From Lachnospiraceae bacterium (GTDB taxonomy: Bacteria; Bacillota; Clostridia; Lachnospirales; Lachnospiraceae): a DNA stretch of 49,554 nt. Position 1 is the stretch's first letter. Each line of letters starts with the position of its first letter. Both the position numbers and the translations under genes were made by a program. The DNA is taken from NCBI GenBank assembly GCA_015057955.1, contig SVDE01000005.1:1-49554 (forward strand), read 5' to 3'. The notes beneath the pieces were generated by a model that saw only the letters and a list, made by a program, of their open reading frames with translations, had not been told where the DNA came from and did no database searches. Shown piece by piece: positions 24,406-32,363 of this stretch.

Positions 24406-25166
24406 TATCTATCCTCCCCGCTTTTTATATGGTTGATCATACCGGCCAGATATCCTGCGCCGAATCCGTTGTCAATATTTACGACCGACACTCCGCTGGC
24501 ACAGGAATTGAGCATCGAAAGCAGAGCTGAGATGCCGTTAAATGAAGCTCCGTAGCCGACGCTTGTCGGGACGGCTATCACAGGGCAGTCCACCAGGCCT
24601 CCTATCACGCTCGCGAGCGCTCCCTCCATTCCTGCTATTGCGATAACGACAGTGGCGCTCATCAGATCATCAAGATGCGCCATCAGCCTGTGAAGGCCGG
24701 CAACTCCCACATCGTACAGCCTTACCACTTCATTTCCGTGAAACTGTGCAGTTACCGCTGCTTCCTCGGCTACAGGTATGTCCGAGGTTCCTCCGGTCGC
24801 TACCACTATCTTCCCTATGCCTGAAGGCGCGGGGATGGTCCCGACTATGGCGGCGCGTGCCTTTTCCCGGTAATCAAGTTCATGAACCTTGGACACCGCA
24901 TCTGCAGCTTCCTTAGACAGTCTGGTTATGAGTATCGTATCCACGCCATTTGCCTTCATGGTATCAATGATGCCTATGATCTGCTCCGGCGTCTTGCCGG
25001 CGCCGTAGATCACTTCCGCTGCTCCCTGCCTAAGGCCCCTGTGGAGATCGATCTTGGCAAATCCGATATCTTCAAACGGTTTTTTCTTAAGGGCGAGCAA
25101 GGCGTCATCGACACTGAGCTTCCCGTCTTTTACATCTTCAAGCAATTTTCTTACATCTGTGTTCAT
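24405..25166 (-). CDS. larB: Pyridinium-3,5-biscarboxylic acid mononucleotide synthase LarB
   Basis: Carboxylates and hydrolyses nicotinic acid adenine dinucleotide to the first intermediate of the NPN cofactor. The 253-residue protein has the conserved N-terminal FEDIGFAKIDLHRGLRQGAA block and the PurE-like C-terminal domain (VATGGTSDIPVAEEAA, VPTSVGYGASFNG). Order larB-larC with coupled stop/start is typical. It has its own strong promoter (25220-25248). Assignment is by strong family resemblance. Confidence 0.93.
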   Translation of the reverse strand: MNTDVRKLLEDVKDGKLSVDDALLALKKKPFEDIGFAKIDLHRGLRQGAAEVIYGAGKTPEQIIGIIDTMKANGVDTILITRLSKEAADAVSKVHELDYREKARAAIVGTIPAPSGIGKIVVATGGTSDIPVAEEAAVTAQFHGNEVVRLYDVGVAGLHRLMAHLDDLMSATVVIAIAGMEGALASVIGGLVDCPVIAVPTSVGYGASFNGISALLSMLNSCASGVSVVNIDNGFGAGYLAGMINHIKSGEDR

Positions 25167-25219
25167 TTATTCCCGGTCCTCATGATCTTCTTATGTTTTG
25201 AAGTACCTGTATGTAAGTG

Positions 25220-25248
25220 ATTATAACCGCAAGGAACCTGCTGTTCAA
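25220..25248 (-). promoter_or_regulatory. Promoter of larBC
   Basis: Minus strand TTGAAC (25243-25248), 17-base spacer, perfect TATAAT (25220-25225). Predicted start near 25213, about 47 bases before the larB ATG. Confidence 0.8.
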
Positions 25249-25263
25249 ATGATTTTGTCCGCA

Positions 25264-25296
25264 TGAAAAAAAAGCTGCAGCCCCGGCTACAGCTTC
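25264..25296 (-). terminator. Terminator of the metal ATPase operon
   Basis: Stem 25285-25295 with 25272-25282 (one G-U pair), 2-base loop, then eight U on the minus strand. The stop codon of the ATPase gene lies inside the stem. Confidence 0.85.
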
Positions 25297-27233
25297 TTTA
25301 CTCTCAATGCCCTTATCGCGTTTAATACGGCAAGAACCATGATACCCACATCCGCGAAGATCGCCAGCCACATGTTGGCTATTCCCAGAGCACCCAGGAT
25401 CAGGCATATCACCTTGACTCCTATGGTCACCCAGATGTTCTCGTAAACAATACGCATGCATTTTCGGGATATCTTCAGTGCCTTCGCTACTTTCAGCGGA
25501 TCGTCGTCCATGATGACAACATCCGCCGCTTCGATGGCGGCATCGGTCCCGAGCGTTCCCATTGCTATGCCGACATCAGCCAGCGCCAGTGCCGGCGCGT
25601 CATTCAGTCCGTCTCCCGCGTAGATGAGGCTTTCTTTTTTATCTTTCTCTGACAGAAGGCCGTTTATGCGCTCAACCTTGCCTTCGGGGAGCAGTTCGCT
25701 GCAGACTTCATCGATCCCAGTCTCAGAAGCGATCTCGCGCGCAGCGGAGTCAGCGTCTCCGGTGAGCATCACTGTCTTTCGCACTCCGTTTTCCTTCAGC
25801 TGCCTGATGGCTTCGGCAGAATGCTCCTTGACTTCATCAGCTATGACGAGGTGGCCTTCATAATTCCCGTCAACCGCCATGTGTATTATGGTTCCCACGC
25901 TGTGGCACGGTCCGGCTTCTATTCCTTTCTGAGCCATCAGCTTCAGATTTCCGGCTGCCACCTCGCGTCCGTCAACAACAGCCGTGACTCCGTGGCCGCC
26001 AAGTTCCCTTATGTCCTTAACCCGGGACTCATCTATCTCTCCGGCGCCCGGACATTCAAGGTATGCGTTCCTTATGCTCGCCGCGATCGGATGATCTGAT
26101 CCGCTCTCGGCATGGGCTGCCAGTTCAAGCAGTTCTTTTCTGTCCATGCTGCTGTGATGGACATCCTGTACTTTGAACACTCCCTTTGTGAGCGTGCCCG
26201 TCTTGTCAAATACCACTATGCCTGCTTTTGACAATGTCTCCAGGTAATTTGATCCTTTGATGAGTATGCCTTCTTTTCCTGCCCCTCCGATACCTGCGAA
26301 AAAGCTGAGCGGTATGCTGATGACCAGAGCGCATGGACAGCTTATGACAAGAAATGTGAGTGCCCTGTATACCCATGACCCCCATCCGGGAGCATGTCCC
26401 GCGAAAAGGTTTACAACAGGCGGGAGCACTGCAAGGCATAAGGCCAGAGCGCACACCACAGGGGTGTAGATCCTTGCGAATTTGGATATGAAATCCTCTG
26501 ACTTTGATTTCCTTGAGCCGGCATTTTCTACAAGTTCGAGTATCCTTGATACCGTGGACTGCCCGAATTCCTTTGTCGTCCTGATCTTAAGGACACCGCT
26601 CATGTTGATGCAGCCGCTTAAGATCTCATCTCCCTCTCCAGCGCTCTTCGGGATGCTCTCTCCGGTAAGCGCGCTCATGTCCAGAGATGAACGGCCTTCA
26701 GTTATGATACCGTCAATCGGCACCCGCTCGCCCGGATGCACAGTGATGATCTCTCCGGGCTCAACCTCTTCAGGTGAGACCTGTACAAATGTCCCGTCCC
26801 TCAGGACCATTGCGTGGTCCGGGCGTATGTCCATAAGGTCTGTAATGCTCTTCCTGCTCTTTCCCACAGCAACGCTCTGGAACCATTCGCCTATCTGATA
26901 GAACAGCATGACGACAACAGCCTCGTTGTAATCGGCATTTGGGAAATCCTCATATATCTCCAGGGCAAACGCGCCTATCGTGGCGATCGTCATCAGAAAG
27001 CACTCATCAAGTGGACGCAGGTTCTTTATTCCCTTTGCTGCTTTCAATAAGATGTCGTATCCGATGATAAAGTACGGGATAAGAAACAGCCCGAGACGGA
27101 CGAATCCCCTGATCAGGTCCTGGGACTTAAACAGGCTGCCCAGGATCTTAGGGAGCGGCAGTACGTTCAGCAATATGAGCAGCGCTGCTGCCACGATGAT
27201 CCTTATCAGTTTTTTCTTCTGCTTCTTTTTCAT
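25287..27233 (-). CDS. Heavy-metal-translocating P-type ATPase (Zn/Cd/Pb type)
   Basis: P1B-type efflux pump in the cytoplasmic membrane. In the 648 residues I see TGES at 190-193 (actuator), the metal-binding CPC at 299-301 in a membrane helix, the phosphorylation site DKTGT at 343-347, SDHP of the nucleotide domain and GDGLNDAPAL near the C-terminus. CPC and membrane pattern fit ZntA/CadA-like pumps; exact metal is inferred. It has no N-terminal HMA domain: that domain is a separate gene 7 bases upstream (27241-27459). The divergent ArsR-type repressor points to metal-induced expression. Confidence 0.93.
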   Translation of the reverse strand: MKKKQKKKLIRIIVAAALLILLNVLPLPKILGSLFKSQDLIRGFVRLGLFLIPYFIIGYDILLKAAKGIKNLRPLDECFLMTIATIGAFALEIYEDFPNADYNEAVVVMLFYQIGEWFQSVAVGKSRKSITDLMDIRPDHAMVLRDGTFVQVSPEEVEPGEIITVHPGERVPIDGIITEGRSSLDMSALTGESIPKSAGEGDEILSGCINMSGVLKIRTTKEFGQSTVSRILELVENAGSRKSKSEDFISKFARIYTPVVCALALCLAVLPPVVNLFAGHAPGWGSWVYRALTFLVISCPCALVISIPLSFFAGIGGAGKEGILIKGSNYLETLSKAGIVVFDKTGTLTKGVFKVQDVHHSSMDRKELLELAAHAESGSDHPIAASIRNAYLECPGAGEIDESRVKDIRELGGHGVTAVVDGREVAAGNLKLMAQKGIEAGPCHSVGTIIHMAVDGNYEGHLVIADEVKEHSAEAIRQLKENGVRKTVMLTGDADSAAREIASETGIDEVCSELLPEGKVERINGLLSEKDKKESLIYAGDGLNDAPALALADVGIAMGTLGTDAAIEAADVVIMDDDPLKVAKALKISRKCMRIVYENIWVTIGVKVICLILGALGIANMWLAIFADVGIMVLAVLNAIRALRVKKL

Positions 27234-27240
27234 TTTATGA

Positions 27241-27459
27241 TCAGAAATCTATCTCACAATCTGAATCGACCTTTTTGCATGCCTTTAAAACCGCTTTCAT
27301 GACAGAAGCCTCATCTGCTCCCTCGGCAAATTCAACGGTGATCTTCTGAGTCATGAAATTTACGCCGGCGTCCGCAACACCTTTTACCTTTTTTGAAGCG
27401 GCCTCCATCTCATTAGCGCATTTCGCGCAGTCGACCTCGATCTTATATGTCTTTTTCAT
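27241..27459 (-). CDS. HMA-domain metallochaperone for the adjacent P-type ATPase
   Basis: A 72-residue heavy-metal-associated domain: starts MKKTYKIEVDCAKCANEMEA with the CxxC metal site at about 11-14, followed by the ferredoxin-like strands VNFMTQKITVEF. It stands alone just upstream of a pump that lacks this domain, so it is most likely its cytosolic metal donor or sensor. The site is CAKC with an adjacent Asp, as in Zn/Cd-type HMA domains rather than copper chaperones. AGGAGG precedes ATG 27459. Confidence 0.9.
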   Translation of the reverse strand: MKKTYKIEVDCAKCANEMEAASKKVKGVADAGVNFMTQKITVEFAEGADEASVMKAVLKACKKVDSDCEIDF

Positions 27460-27494
27460 CTATTAAGCCTCCTGTTACGGTTTAATGTTCTTTT

Positions 27495-27520
27495 AACGAT
27501 TAAACACTTGTTTAATCGTT
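27495..27520. promoter_or_regulatory. Perfect 12-2-12 palindrome, ArsR/SmtB-type operator
   Basis: AACGATTAAACA (27495-27506), CT, TGTTTAATCGTT (27509-27520): a perfect dyad. It overlaps the -35 of the ArsR promoter and sits upstream of the divergent ATPase operon, the expected place for an operator controlling both. TTTAA half-site spacing resembles SmtB/CzrA sites. Confidence 0.85.
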
Positions 27521-27536
27521 CTGCATGTAGTATACT
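27508..27536 (+). promoter_or_regulatory. Promoter of the arsR-type gene
   Basis: TTGTTT (27508-27513), 17-base spacer, TATACT (27531-27536). The -35 lies in the right arm of the operator palindrome. A second small palindrome GTAGTATACTAC (27527-27538) surrounds the -10. Confidence 0.75.
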
Positions 27537-27586
27537 ACCCCCAGAACAGGTTTTCAATAGTTTTATTGTAAAAAAGGAGTAAAAAG

Positions 27587-27940
27587 ATGATCCTTCCCCA
27601 CAGCCATCACAGCGGATCGCAGCATCTGGCCGAACAGATACCCGAAGACGGGTCTTTTGCCATAGTCTCACAGCTGTTCAAGCAGCTCAGCGACCCGGTC
27701 AGAATCAAGATATTCTGGATCTTGTGCCATACTGAAGAGTGTGTACTTAACGTTGCAGCGATGGTTAACATGAGCAGCCCGGCAGTCGCTCATCATCTGA
27801 AGCTCCTGAAGGATGCCGGCCTGATAGAAGGACGTAAGGACGGAAAAGAAGTCTATTACAAGGCAACCGAAACTCCGGAGGCATCCGCCCTCCATCTGAT
27901 GATCGAACAGCTGATGGAAGTATCGTGCCCCCGGATGTAA
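27587..27940 (+). CDS. ArsR/SmtB-family metal-sensing repressor
   Basis: Winged-helix repressor, 117 residues. The DNA-recognition part is VNMSSPAVAHHLKLLKDAGLIEG (positions about 62-84, given from V62), and the wing is RKDGKEVYYKAT. The N-terminus is His-rich (PHSHHSGSQH), and Cys47, in the HTEECV segment, is followed by Val where CadC-type sensors have a second Cys; these residues and the C-terminal helix (HLMIEQLM) could bind Zn or Cd. Divergent from the pump operon with an operator palindrome between them. AAAGGAG precedes the ATG. Its stop is only 7 bases from the stop of the convergent PhlG-like gene. Confidence 0.9.
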   Translation: MILPHSHHSGSQHLAEQIPEDGSFAIVSQLFKQLSDPVRIKIFWILCHTEECVLNVAAMVNMSSPAVAHHLKLLKDAGLIEGRKDGKEVYYKATETPEASALHLMIEQLMEVSCPRM

Positions 27941-27947
27941 AACGTCA

Positions 27948-28793
27948 TCAATCCGCATTCATCGGTTTATCATGATATTCTTTATAAAGATCGGGAAGAA
28001 ATGTCGCCAGATGCTGCTGCTCAACAGTGTTGTGGATCATGACATCTTTCAGGTACTGCTCGCAGAGCATGAAGTCCGGAGTATCTGTGTCCCTGACGAA
28101 CTTTCCGTTCTCAGCTCTGTATCCTATCCACTCCCTTGCACATGTCTCTATTCCCCCAAGCGGGCATTTTCTGGTAACTGAGAGCACAAGGTGCGAGCCC
28201 GGACAGTCAAATGACTCCCAGCAGGAAGTTATCCCTACGCCTGCATCGATCAGTTTCTGATAGCGGTCTTCCGGGAATCCGTAATCCCTGATATCAAAGT
28301 TATGTCTTATGGAGCGTATGGCCTTTTCCTTGCCGGAGCGTCCCATGTCAAGTGTTTCCAGTGTATAGATGCCTTTCTTGAAATCCCCGTCTACCAGTCC
28401 GTGGTCGATATGGTCAACCTGATTCCACAGCTTATATCGGATGTTGCCTACACCCTCGGGCAGATGTTCCGAATGGATGTTGAACCATTTTACATACCAC
28501 ATCCTCATCTCGGGAGTTACATTTCCGGGGATCACCGAATATGTGGCCATGTAGCCGGTGCCGTCAGGCATCATGCAGTAACCGTATTCCACATCATGAT
28601 ATCCTTCCGGAATAAACAGATCCATCCAGTCTTCAAGTGCAAGTGCGTCTTTCGGGTCCATCGGGCCCTGGTCCAGAAGCTGCGCATACAGCGGATTCGG
28701 GTAATGAAGCGGATAATCCGTATAAAACCGGGAAACCGGCAGTGCCTTCTCTCCGGGCGTCAGCTCCGGAATGTCATAAACAAAGGGTCTCAT
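27948..28793 (-). CDS. DAPG/phloretin hydrolase (PhlG) family C-C hydrolase
   Basis: PhlG and phloretin hydrolase are zinc enzymes that cut the carbon-carbon bond between a phloroglucinol ring and its acyl side chain. This 281-residue protein has the family length and blocks: MWYVKWFNIHSEH near 98-110, RYKLWNQVDH at 119-128, and C-terminal HNTVE (254-258), which matches the HxxxE zinc ligand pair of PhlG. The substrate is unknown: a plant polyphenol or polyketide is plausible. ATG 28793 has AAGGAG 9 bases upstream; a longer reading to 28820 has none. Last gene of the MATE/reductase/amidohydrolase operon. Family call is by motif recall, not search. Confidence 0.75.
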   Translation of the reverse strand: MRPFVYDIPELTPGEKALPVSRFYTDYPLHYPNPLYAQLLDQGPMDPKDALALEDWMDLFIPEGYHDVEYGYCMMPDGTGYMATYSVIPGNVTPEMRMWYVKWFNIHSEHLPEGVGNIRYKLWNQVDHIDHGLVDGDFKKGIYTLETLDMGRSGKEKAIRSIRHNFDIRDYGFPEDRYQKLIDAGVGITSCWESFDCPGSHLVLSVTRKCPLGGIETCAREWIGYRAENGKFVRDTDTPDFMLCEQYLKDVMIHNTVEQQHLATFLPDLYKEYHDKPMNAD

Positions 28794-28816
28794 TATATGT
28801 CTCCTTCTACTTTGTG

Positions 28817-29857
28817 TCATTTAAGTCCGAAGATCTTTACGGCATTTTCTCCGAGGATCAGGTCTTTTTCTTCTTCGGTGATATCAAGTGACCTGATCAT
28901 CTTAACTCCGTCGCTCATCCATCCGTGGAACACAGGGAATGATGATCCGAACAGGATGTGGTCCGCGCCGCAGATCTTTACAGCGCTCTCGAGCTGATCT
29001 TTTCCGAGCGTGCTCGCATGGGTTGCCTCAAAGAACAGGTTCTTATCAAGATACTCCAGGACCTTTTCCCTGCTGTCGCTCTCAAGCCTGACCATTGACT
29101 CCGCCCTTGCGGACTTTCTCGGGATCATGCTCGCGGCCACGCCATACCAGTTGCCGCCCAGAAGCGTATGGACAAACTTAACATTCGGCAGTTCGCCCAA
29201 CATACCACTGAAGAGCTCTCTTCCGACGGCGATCGACTGGTCGATCACGCGTCCGAGCGTGCGGCGCACATTGTTGTAGTCCACCAGATGCTTCCAGTCT
29301 GCGGGAAGCGGTGTGTGGCGCACATAAACAGGGATGCCCATCTCATTTACCCTTGCAAGGAACGGACGGAAAGCAGGGTCATCCAGATAGCGCTCGCCGT
29401 AGTGGCACGCCATCTGCACTCCGCACATCTTAAGCTCTCCTATGCAGCGCTCCAGCTCCCTGTAATTCTCCTCGTCATCCCATGGCGGAACAGCAGCGAG
29501 GGCAAATATACGGCCGTCCGAATCTGCGCACATCTGCGCCGCGTCATCATTTACCATGCGGCAGGTCTTTATGTCCAGCCACTCCTGCCAGCACGGGATC
29601 TTGATGATGCCCGCATCAACGCCGCACTCATCCATGGCATCCAGTTTCACTTTAAGTGAGTACTCTCCGTCCACATAGTTCAGGTTGTCAAGTCCCTCGG
29701 GTTTTTCAAGCAGCAGCTGCCTGAGTCCTCCGGCTGTGCTGCCTACATAGGCTCTGTAGCCTGAATCTTCCGGAATGCAGTTAATGAATCCATTCAGCAT
29801 CTCCTCGTTGTCATAGAGGTCAACGGGGACATGGTCCATACAAGTATCAACTACCAT
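28817..29857 (-). CDS. Amidohydrolase-2 family (ACMSD-like) protein with altered metal site
   Basis: TIM-barrel protein of 346 residues of the ACMSD/amidohydrolase-2 family, whose members decarboxylate or hydrate aromatic acids with a divalent metal. The barrel pattern is visible: GVDAGIIKIP, RIFALAAVPPWDDEE, GVQMACHYGERYLDDPAFRP, GIPVYVRH, NVKFVHTLLGG. Two usual ligands are missing: the N-terminal HxH appears as DTCMDHVP (4-11) and the late Asp as FGSSFP (about 303-308). Hence a metal-free lyase or changed metal site is possible. ATG 29857 follows AAGGAGAG. Third of four genes of the operon. Confidence 0.8.
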   Translation of the reverse strand: MVVDTCMDHVPVDLYDNEEMLNGFINCIPEDSGYRAYVGSTAGGLRQLLLEKPEGLDNLNYVDGEYSLKVKLDAMDECGVDAGIIKIPCWQEWLDIKTCRMVNDDAAQMCADSDGRIFALAAVPPWDDEENYRELERCIGELKMCGVQMACHYGERYLDDPAFRPFLARVNEMGIPVYVRHTPLPADWKHLVDYNNVRRTLGRVIDQSIAVGRELFSGMLGELPNVKFVHTLLGGNWYGVAASMIPRKSARAESMVRLESDSREKVLEYLDKNLFFEATHASTLGKDQLESAVKICGADHILFGSSFPVFHGWMSDGVKMIRSLDITEEEKDLILGENAVKIFGLK

Positions 29858-29878
29858 TTTTTCTCTCCTTATCCACAT

Positions 29879-30826
29879 TTATTTCCATGATGCTATCCTA
29901 TTAAGCATCTTTTCATGCATTGCGTCTATGCGCGGAGTATCCACACCGCAGGACCTTCCCATTTCGGCTACGTCCTTACTGAAGAGTTCGTACTCACCGC
30001 TTACGTGCCGGTCGAAGTCACGGCTTAGGCTGCTGGTCGAATCATCCGTCGTATTGTACAGCTTCCGCATGTTGCCTTCGACCAGGTCATCCGGGACCAT
30101 GACCCCCAGCGCCTTTGCCACACGATAAGCTTCCTCCATTATCTCCCGGTACTCCTCAACCATGGCCTCATTATGTTTTATGTCGCCGATCGTGACATCG
30201 TCGGCCGCAGTCATGCCGTTGTAGGCACAGTTAAGGATGTATTTGCTCCAGCAGGCCGCCCTCACATCATCTGACGAGCGGGTCTTTATGCCGGCGCCAT
30301 TCAGCACGTCTATGCACTCGTTCAGCCTTTTCCGCTCGTCCGCGTTATCAACAACAGGACCTGTATAGATATTGGTATAGTTTCCGAGCTGCCTTATCGA
30401 GCCGTCCTCAGTGACCATTGAAACTGTGTAGATCACGCTCATCATCGTGTGCGCTTCCGGGAAAATGTCATGGATCCTGTCCGCCGCAGTCACCCCGTTC
30501 ATAACAGGCATTATCACGGTGTCAGGTCCCACAGCGCCCTTAAACTGCTCTGCTATCCCCTCGAGAGCGGCGTTCTTCACACTTACGATAATGAGATCGT
30601 ATTTCTCAGCACCGTCTGTTCTTTCGATGACACGCGAAGGCCTGACTGTATAGCAGCCATACAGGTCGCTCTCTGTCACAAGGCCTTTTTCCTTCAGTTC
30701 CTCAGCTCTTTTTCCTCTTGCGATAAGGGTTACTTTATCGCCGTATCTTCTCACCAGCCGGGCGGCGATCAGGCCCCCTACTCCTCCTACTCCCGCAACA
30801 AGTACCTTCGGGTTGTTCGTATCCAT
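29879..30826 (-). CDS. Ketopantoate reductase-family (PanE/ApbA) NAD(P)H enzyme
   Basis: The fold and motifs are those of 2-dehydropantoate 2-reductase: GVGGVGGLIAARL at the NADPH site (about 12-24), VKNAALEGI and VMPVMNGVTAADRI in the middle, and SKYILNCAYNGMTA near 195-208 with the catalytic Lys. The usual NP after the Asn is NG here. The 315-residue length fits. No other pantothenate gene is near; the operon partners point instead to reduction of a keto or diketo intermediate in the same pathway as the PhlG-like hydrolase. Treat the substrate as unknown. Confidence 0.85.
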   Translation of the reverse strand: MDTNNPKVLVAGVGGVGGLIAARLVRRYGDKVTLIARGKRAEELKEKGLVTESDLYGCYTVRPSRVIERTDGAEKYDLIIVSVKNAALEGIAEQFKGAVGPDTVIMPVMNGVTAADRIHDIFPEAHTMMSVIYTVSMVTEDGSIRQLGNYTNIYTGPVVDNADERKRLNECIDVLNGAGIKTRSSDDVRAACWSKYILNCAYNGMTAADDVTIGDIKHNEAMVEEYREIMEEAYRVAKALGVMVPDDLVEGNMRKLYNTTDDSTSSLSRDFDRHVSGEYELFSKDVAEMGRSCGVDTPRIDAMHEKMLNRIASWK

Positions 30827-30835
30827 ATGTTTCTC

Positions 30836-32251
30836 CTATATCACTTTAAATGTTTTCCATTTTCCTTTTTTATATCTTACCCACACCATGACGGCCTTGA
30901 CCGACCAGTCAAGGACCATGGCGATGGCTATCCCTATGACGCCCCATCCGAGCACCAGGCCAAACAGGAACGCGAAAATGCCTCTTACTATCACCGACGA
31001 GACGATCGCGCTCACCATCGTGTATCTCGCGTCTCCGGCCGCCCTCAGTCCGCTCGCGAGTGCGTAGCTAACTGCGCAGATACTGCCGTTGAGAGAGTTG
31101 TGTATGATTATGAGTATCAGCGCATAGCGGGCTGCTTCGGCGCTAAGCGCGTATATGTGCAGCAGGCCTGCTCCGATCCCTATGAAAGCAAAGTTCCAGA
31201 CATTTGCCCATATGAGCGTTATGCGCAGGAGTTTCTTCATGTAATACTCCGCACCTTCTATGTCTCCGGCTCCCATGTACCGGCCCACGACTGTAATGAA
31301 TACCGGTCCCATTGCCAGATTGAACATTGCGGAGAGCGCCCATATGCTCTGGGCAACTCCGTTTGCCGAGATCTGGGCATTCCCGTACAGCGCCACTATC
31401 GCTCCTATGGCTGTCTTTGTCAGCTGGAAAAGTCCGTTCTCTATGCTGCCGGGAAGCGCTATCTTAAATATCCTCTTCAGCATTCCCGGGTTAAAGCAGA
31501 ATACATATTTCGCAAGCAGGAATACCGTATTTTTCCTGTTTGAGACCAATACTGTCATCACCACCGCGGCAAGCGCATGGGATATGAGTGAGGGAACCGC
31601 AACGCCTGCAACTCCCGCATGGAGCACAAATATGCCTATGGCATTTCCGATCACGTTGACGACGTTCATGCCCATGGAGACATACATGACGGTCCTGGTC
31701 TTTCCCATGCTCCTGTTAATGCCTGCGCCGGCATTGTACATGCCGAGAAAAACATAGGACAGCGCGAGTATCCTCATGTATCTGATGCCCGCCTCCTCCA
31801 CGTCGATGTCGACCGCGCCGTACAGGAAGCGGAACAGAAAAGGTCCGAGAAAAAATACAGTGGCTCCTACCAAAAGCCCTATTACGGATGCCGACATGAA
31901 CAGCTGTCCCGCTGCGAGATTGGCGTGGCCCCTTTGGCGTGACCCTATATACTGGCTCACGACCACGGATCCTCCCGCGGCTATGGCTGCGAATATCAGG
32001 ACAAAAACGTTGTTCAGCTGGATCACCAGCGAAACGCCTGATATGGCTGCCTCACCCGCATGGCTGATCATGAATGTGTCCGCAACTCCCACAAGGAGAT
32101 TGAGGAACTGCTCAACGACTATGGGTATGATGAGGGCTATCAGCGCACTGTTGCTGAACTGCTTTCTCTCGTCCGGGATCTGCTGCCCGGGCTCTATCAA
32201 TCTATTCCAAAATCCTTTTACTGCGCTGTTTTCCACTTTTTTCTCTTCCAT
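30836..32251 (-). CDS. MATE-family multidrug/metabolite efflux transporter
   Basis: Twelve-helix cation-coupled antiporter in the cytoplasmic membrane, 471 residues. The N-terminal half carries LIALIIPIVVEQFLNLLVGV and DTFMISHAGEAAISGVSLV, and the second half FKIALPGSIENGLFQL, the repeat pair typical of MATE. First gene of a four-gene operon with a reductase, an amidohydrolase and a PhlG-like hydrolase, so it probably exports (or imports) the compound they act on. The ATG is 12 bases after the -10 and has no Shine-Dalgarno. Confidence 0.93.
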   Translation of the reverse strand: MEEKKVENSAVKGFWNRLIEPGQQIPDERKQFSNSALIALIIPIVVEQFLNLLVGVADTFMISHAGEAAISGVSLVIQLNNVFVLIFAAIAAGGSVVVSQYIGSRQRGHANLAAGQLFMSASVIGLLVGATVFFLGPFLFRFLYGAVDIDVEEAGIRYMRILALSYVFLGMYNAGAGINRSMGKTRTVMYVSMGMNVVNVIGNAIGIFVLHAGVAGVAVPSLISHALAAVVMTVLVSNRKNTVFLLAKYVFCFNPGMLKRIFKIALPGSIENGLFQLTKTAIGAIVALYGNAQISANGVAQSIWALSAMFNLAMGPVFITVVGRYMGAGDIEGAEYYMKKLLRITLIWANVWNFAFIGIGAGLLHIYALSAEAARYALILIIIHNSLNGSICAVSYALASGLRAAGDARYTMVSAIVSSVIVRGIFAFLFGLVLGWGVIGIAIAMVLDWSVKAVMVWVRYKKGKWKTFKVI

Positions 32252-32263
32252 TATTTGTTAATG

Positions 32264-32292
32264 ATTATAATAAAAATCTTTAAATCTGTCAT
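32264..32292 (-). promoter_or_regulatory. Promoter of the MATE-KPR-amidohydrolase-PhlG operon
   Basis: Minus strand ATGACA (32287-32292), 17-base spacer, perfect TATAAT (32264-32269). The predicted start is near 32257, only about 5 bases before the ATG at 32251. No ribosome-binding site is visible, so translation may start nearly leaderless. Confidence 0.65.
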
Positions 32293-32363
32293 CAGGCGCT
32301 TCAAAGGCAGTTTTTCAGTACTCGCAAAATGCGATACTTCTCTCATGATATGGGAGAGGGAAT

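Noticed and set aside
30449-31543. 364-codon plus-strand frame across KPR and MATE genes
   Set aside because: No ribosome site or recognisable protein; it overlaps two well-supported minus-strand genes.
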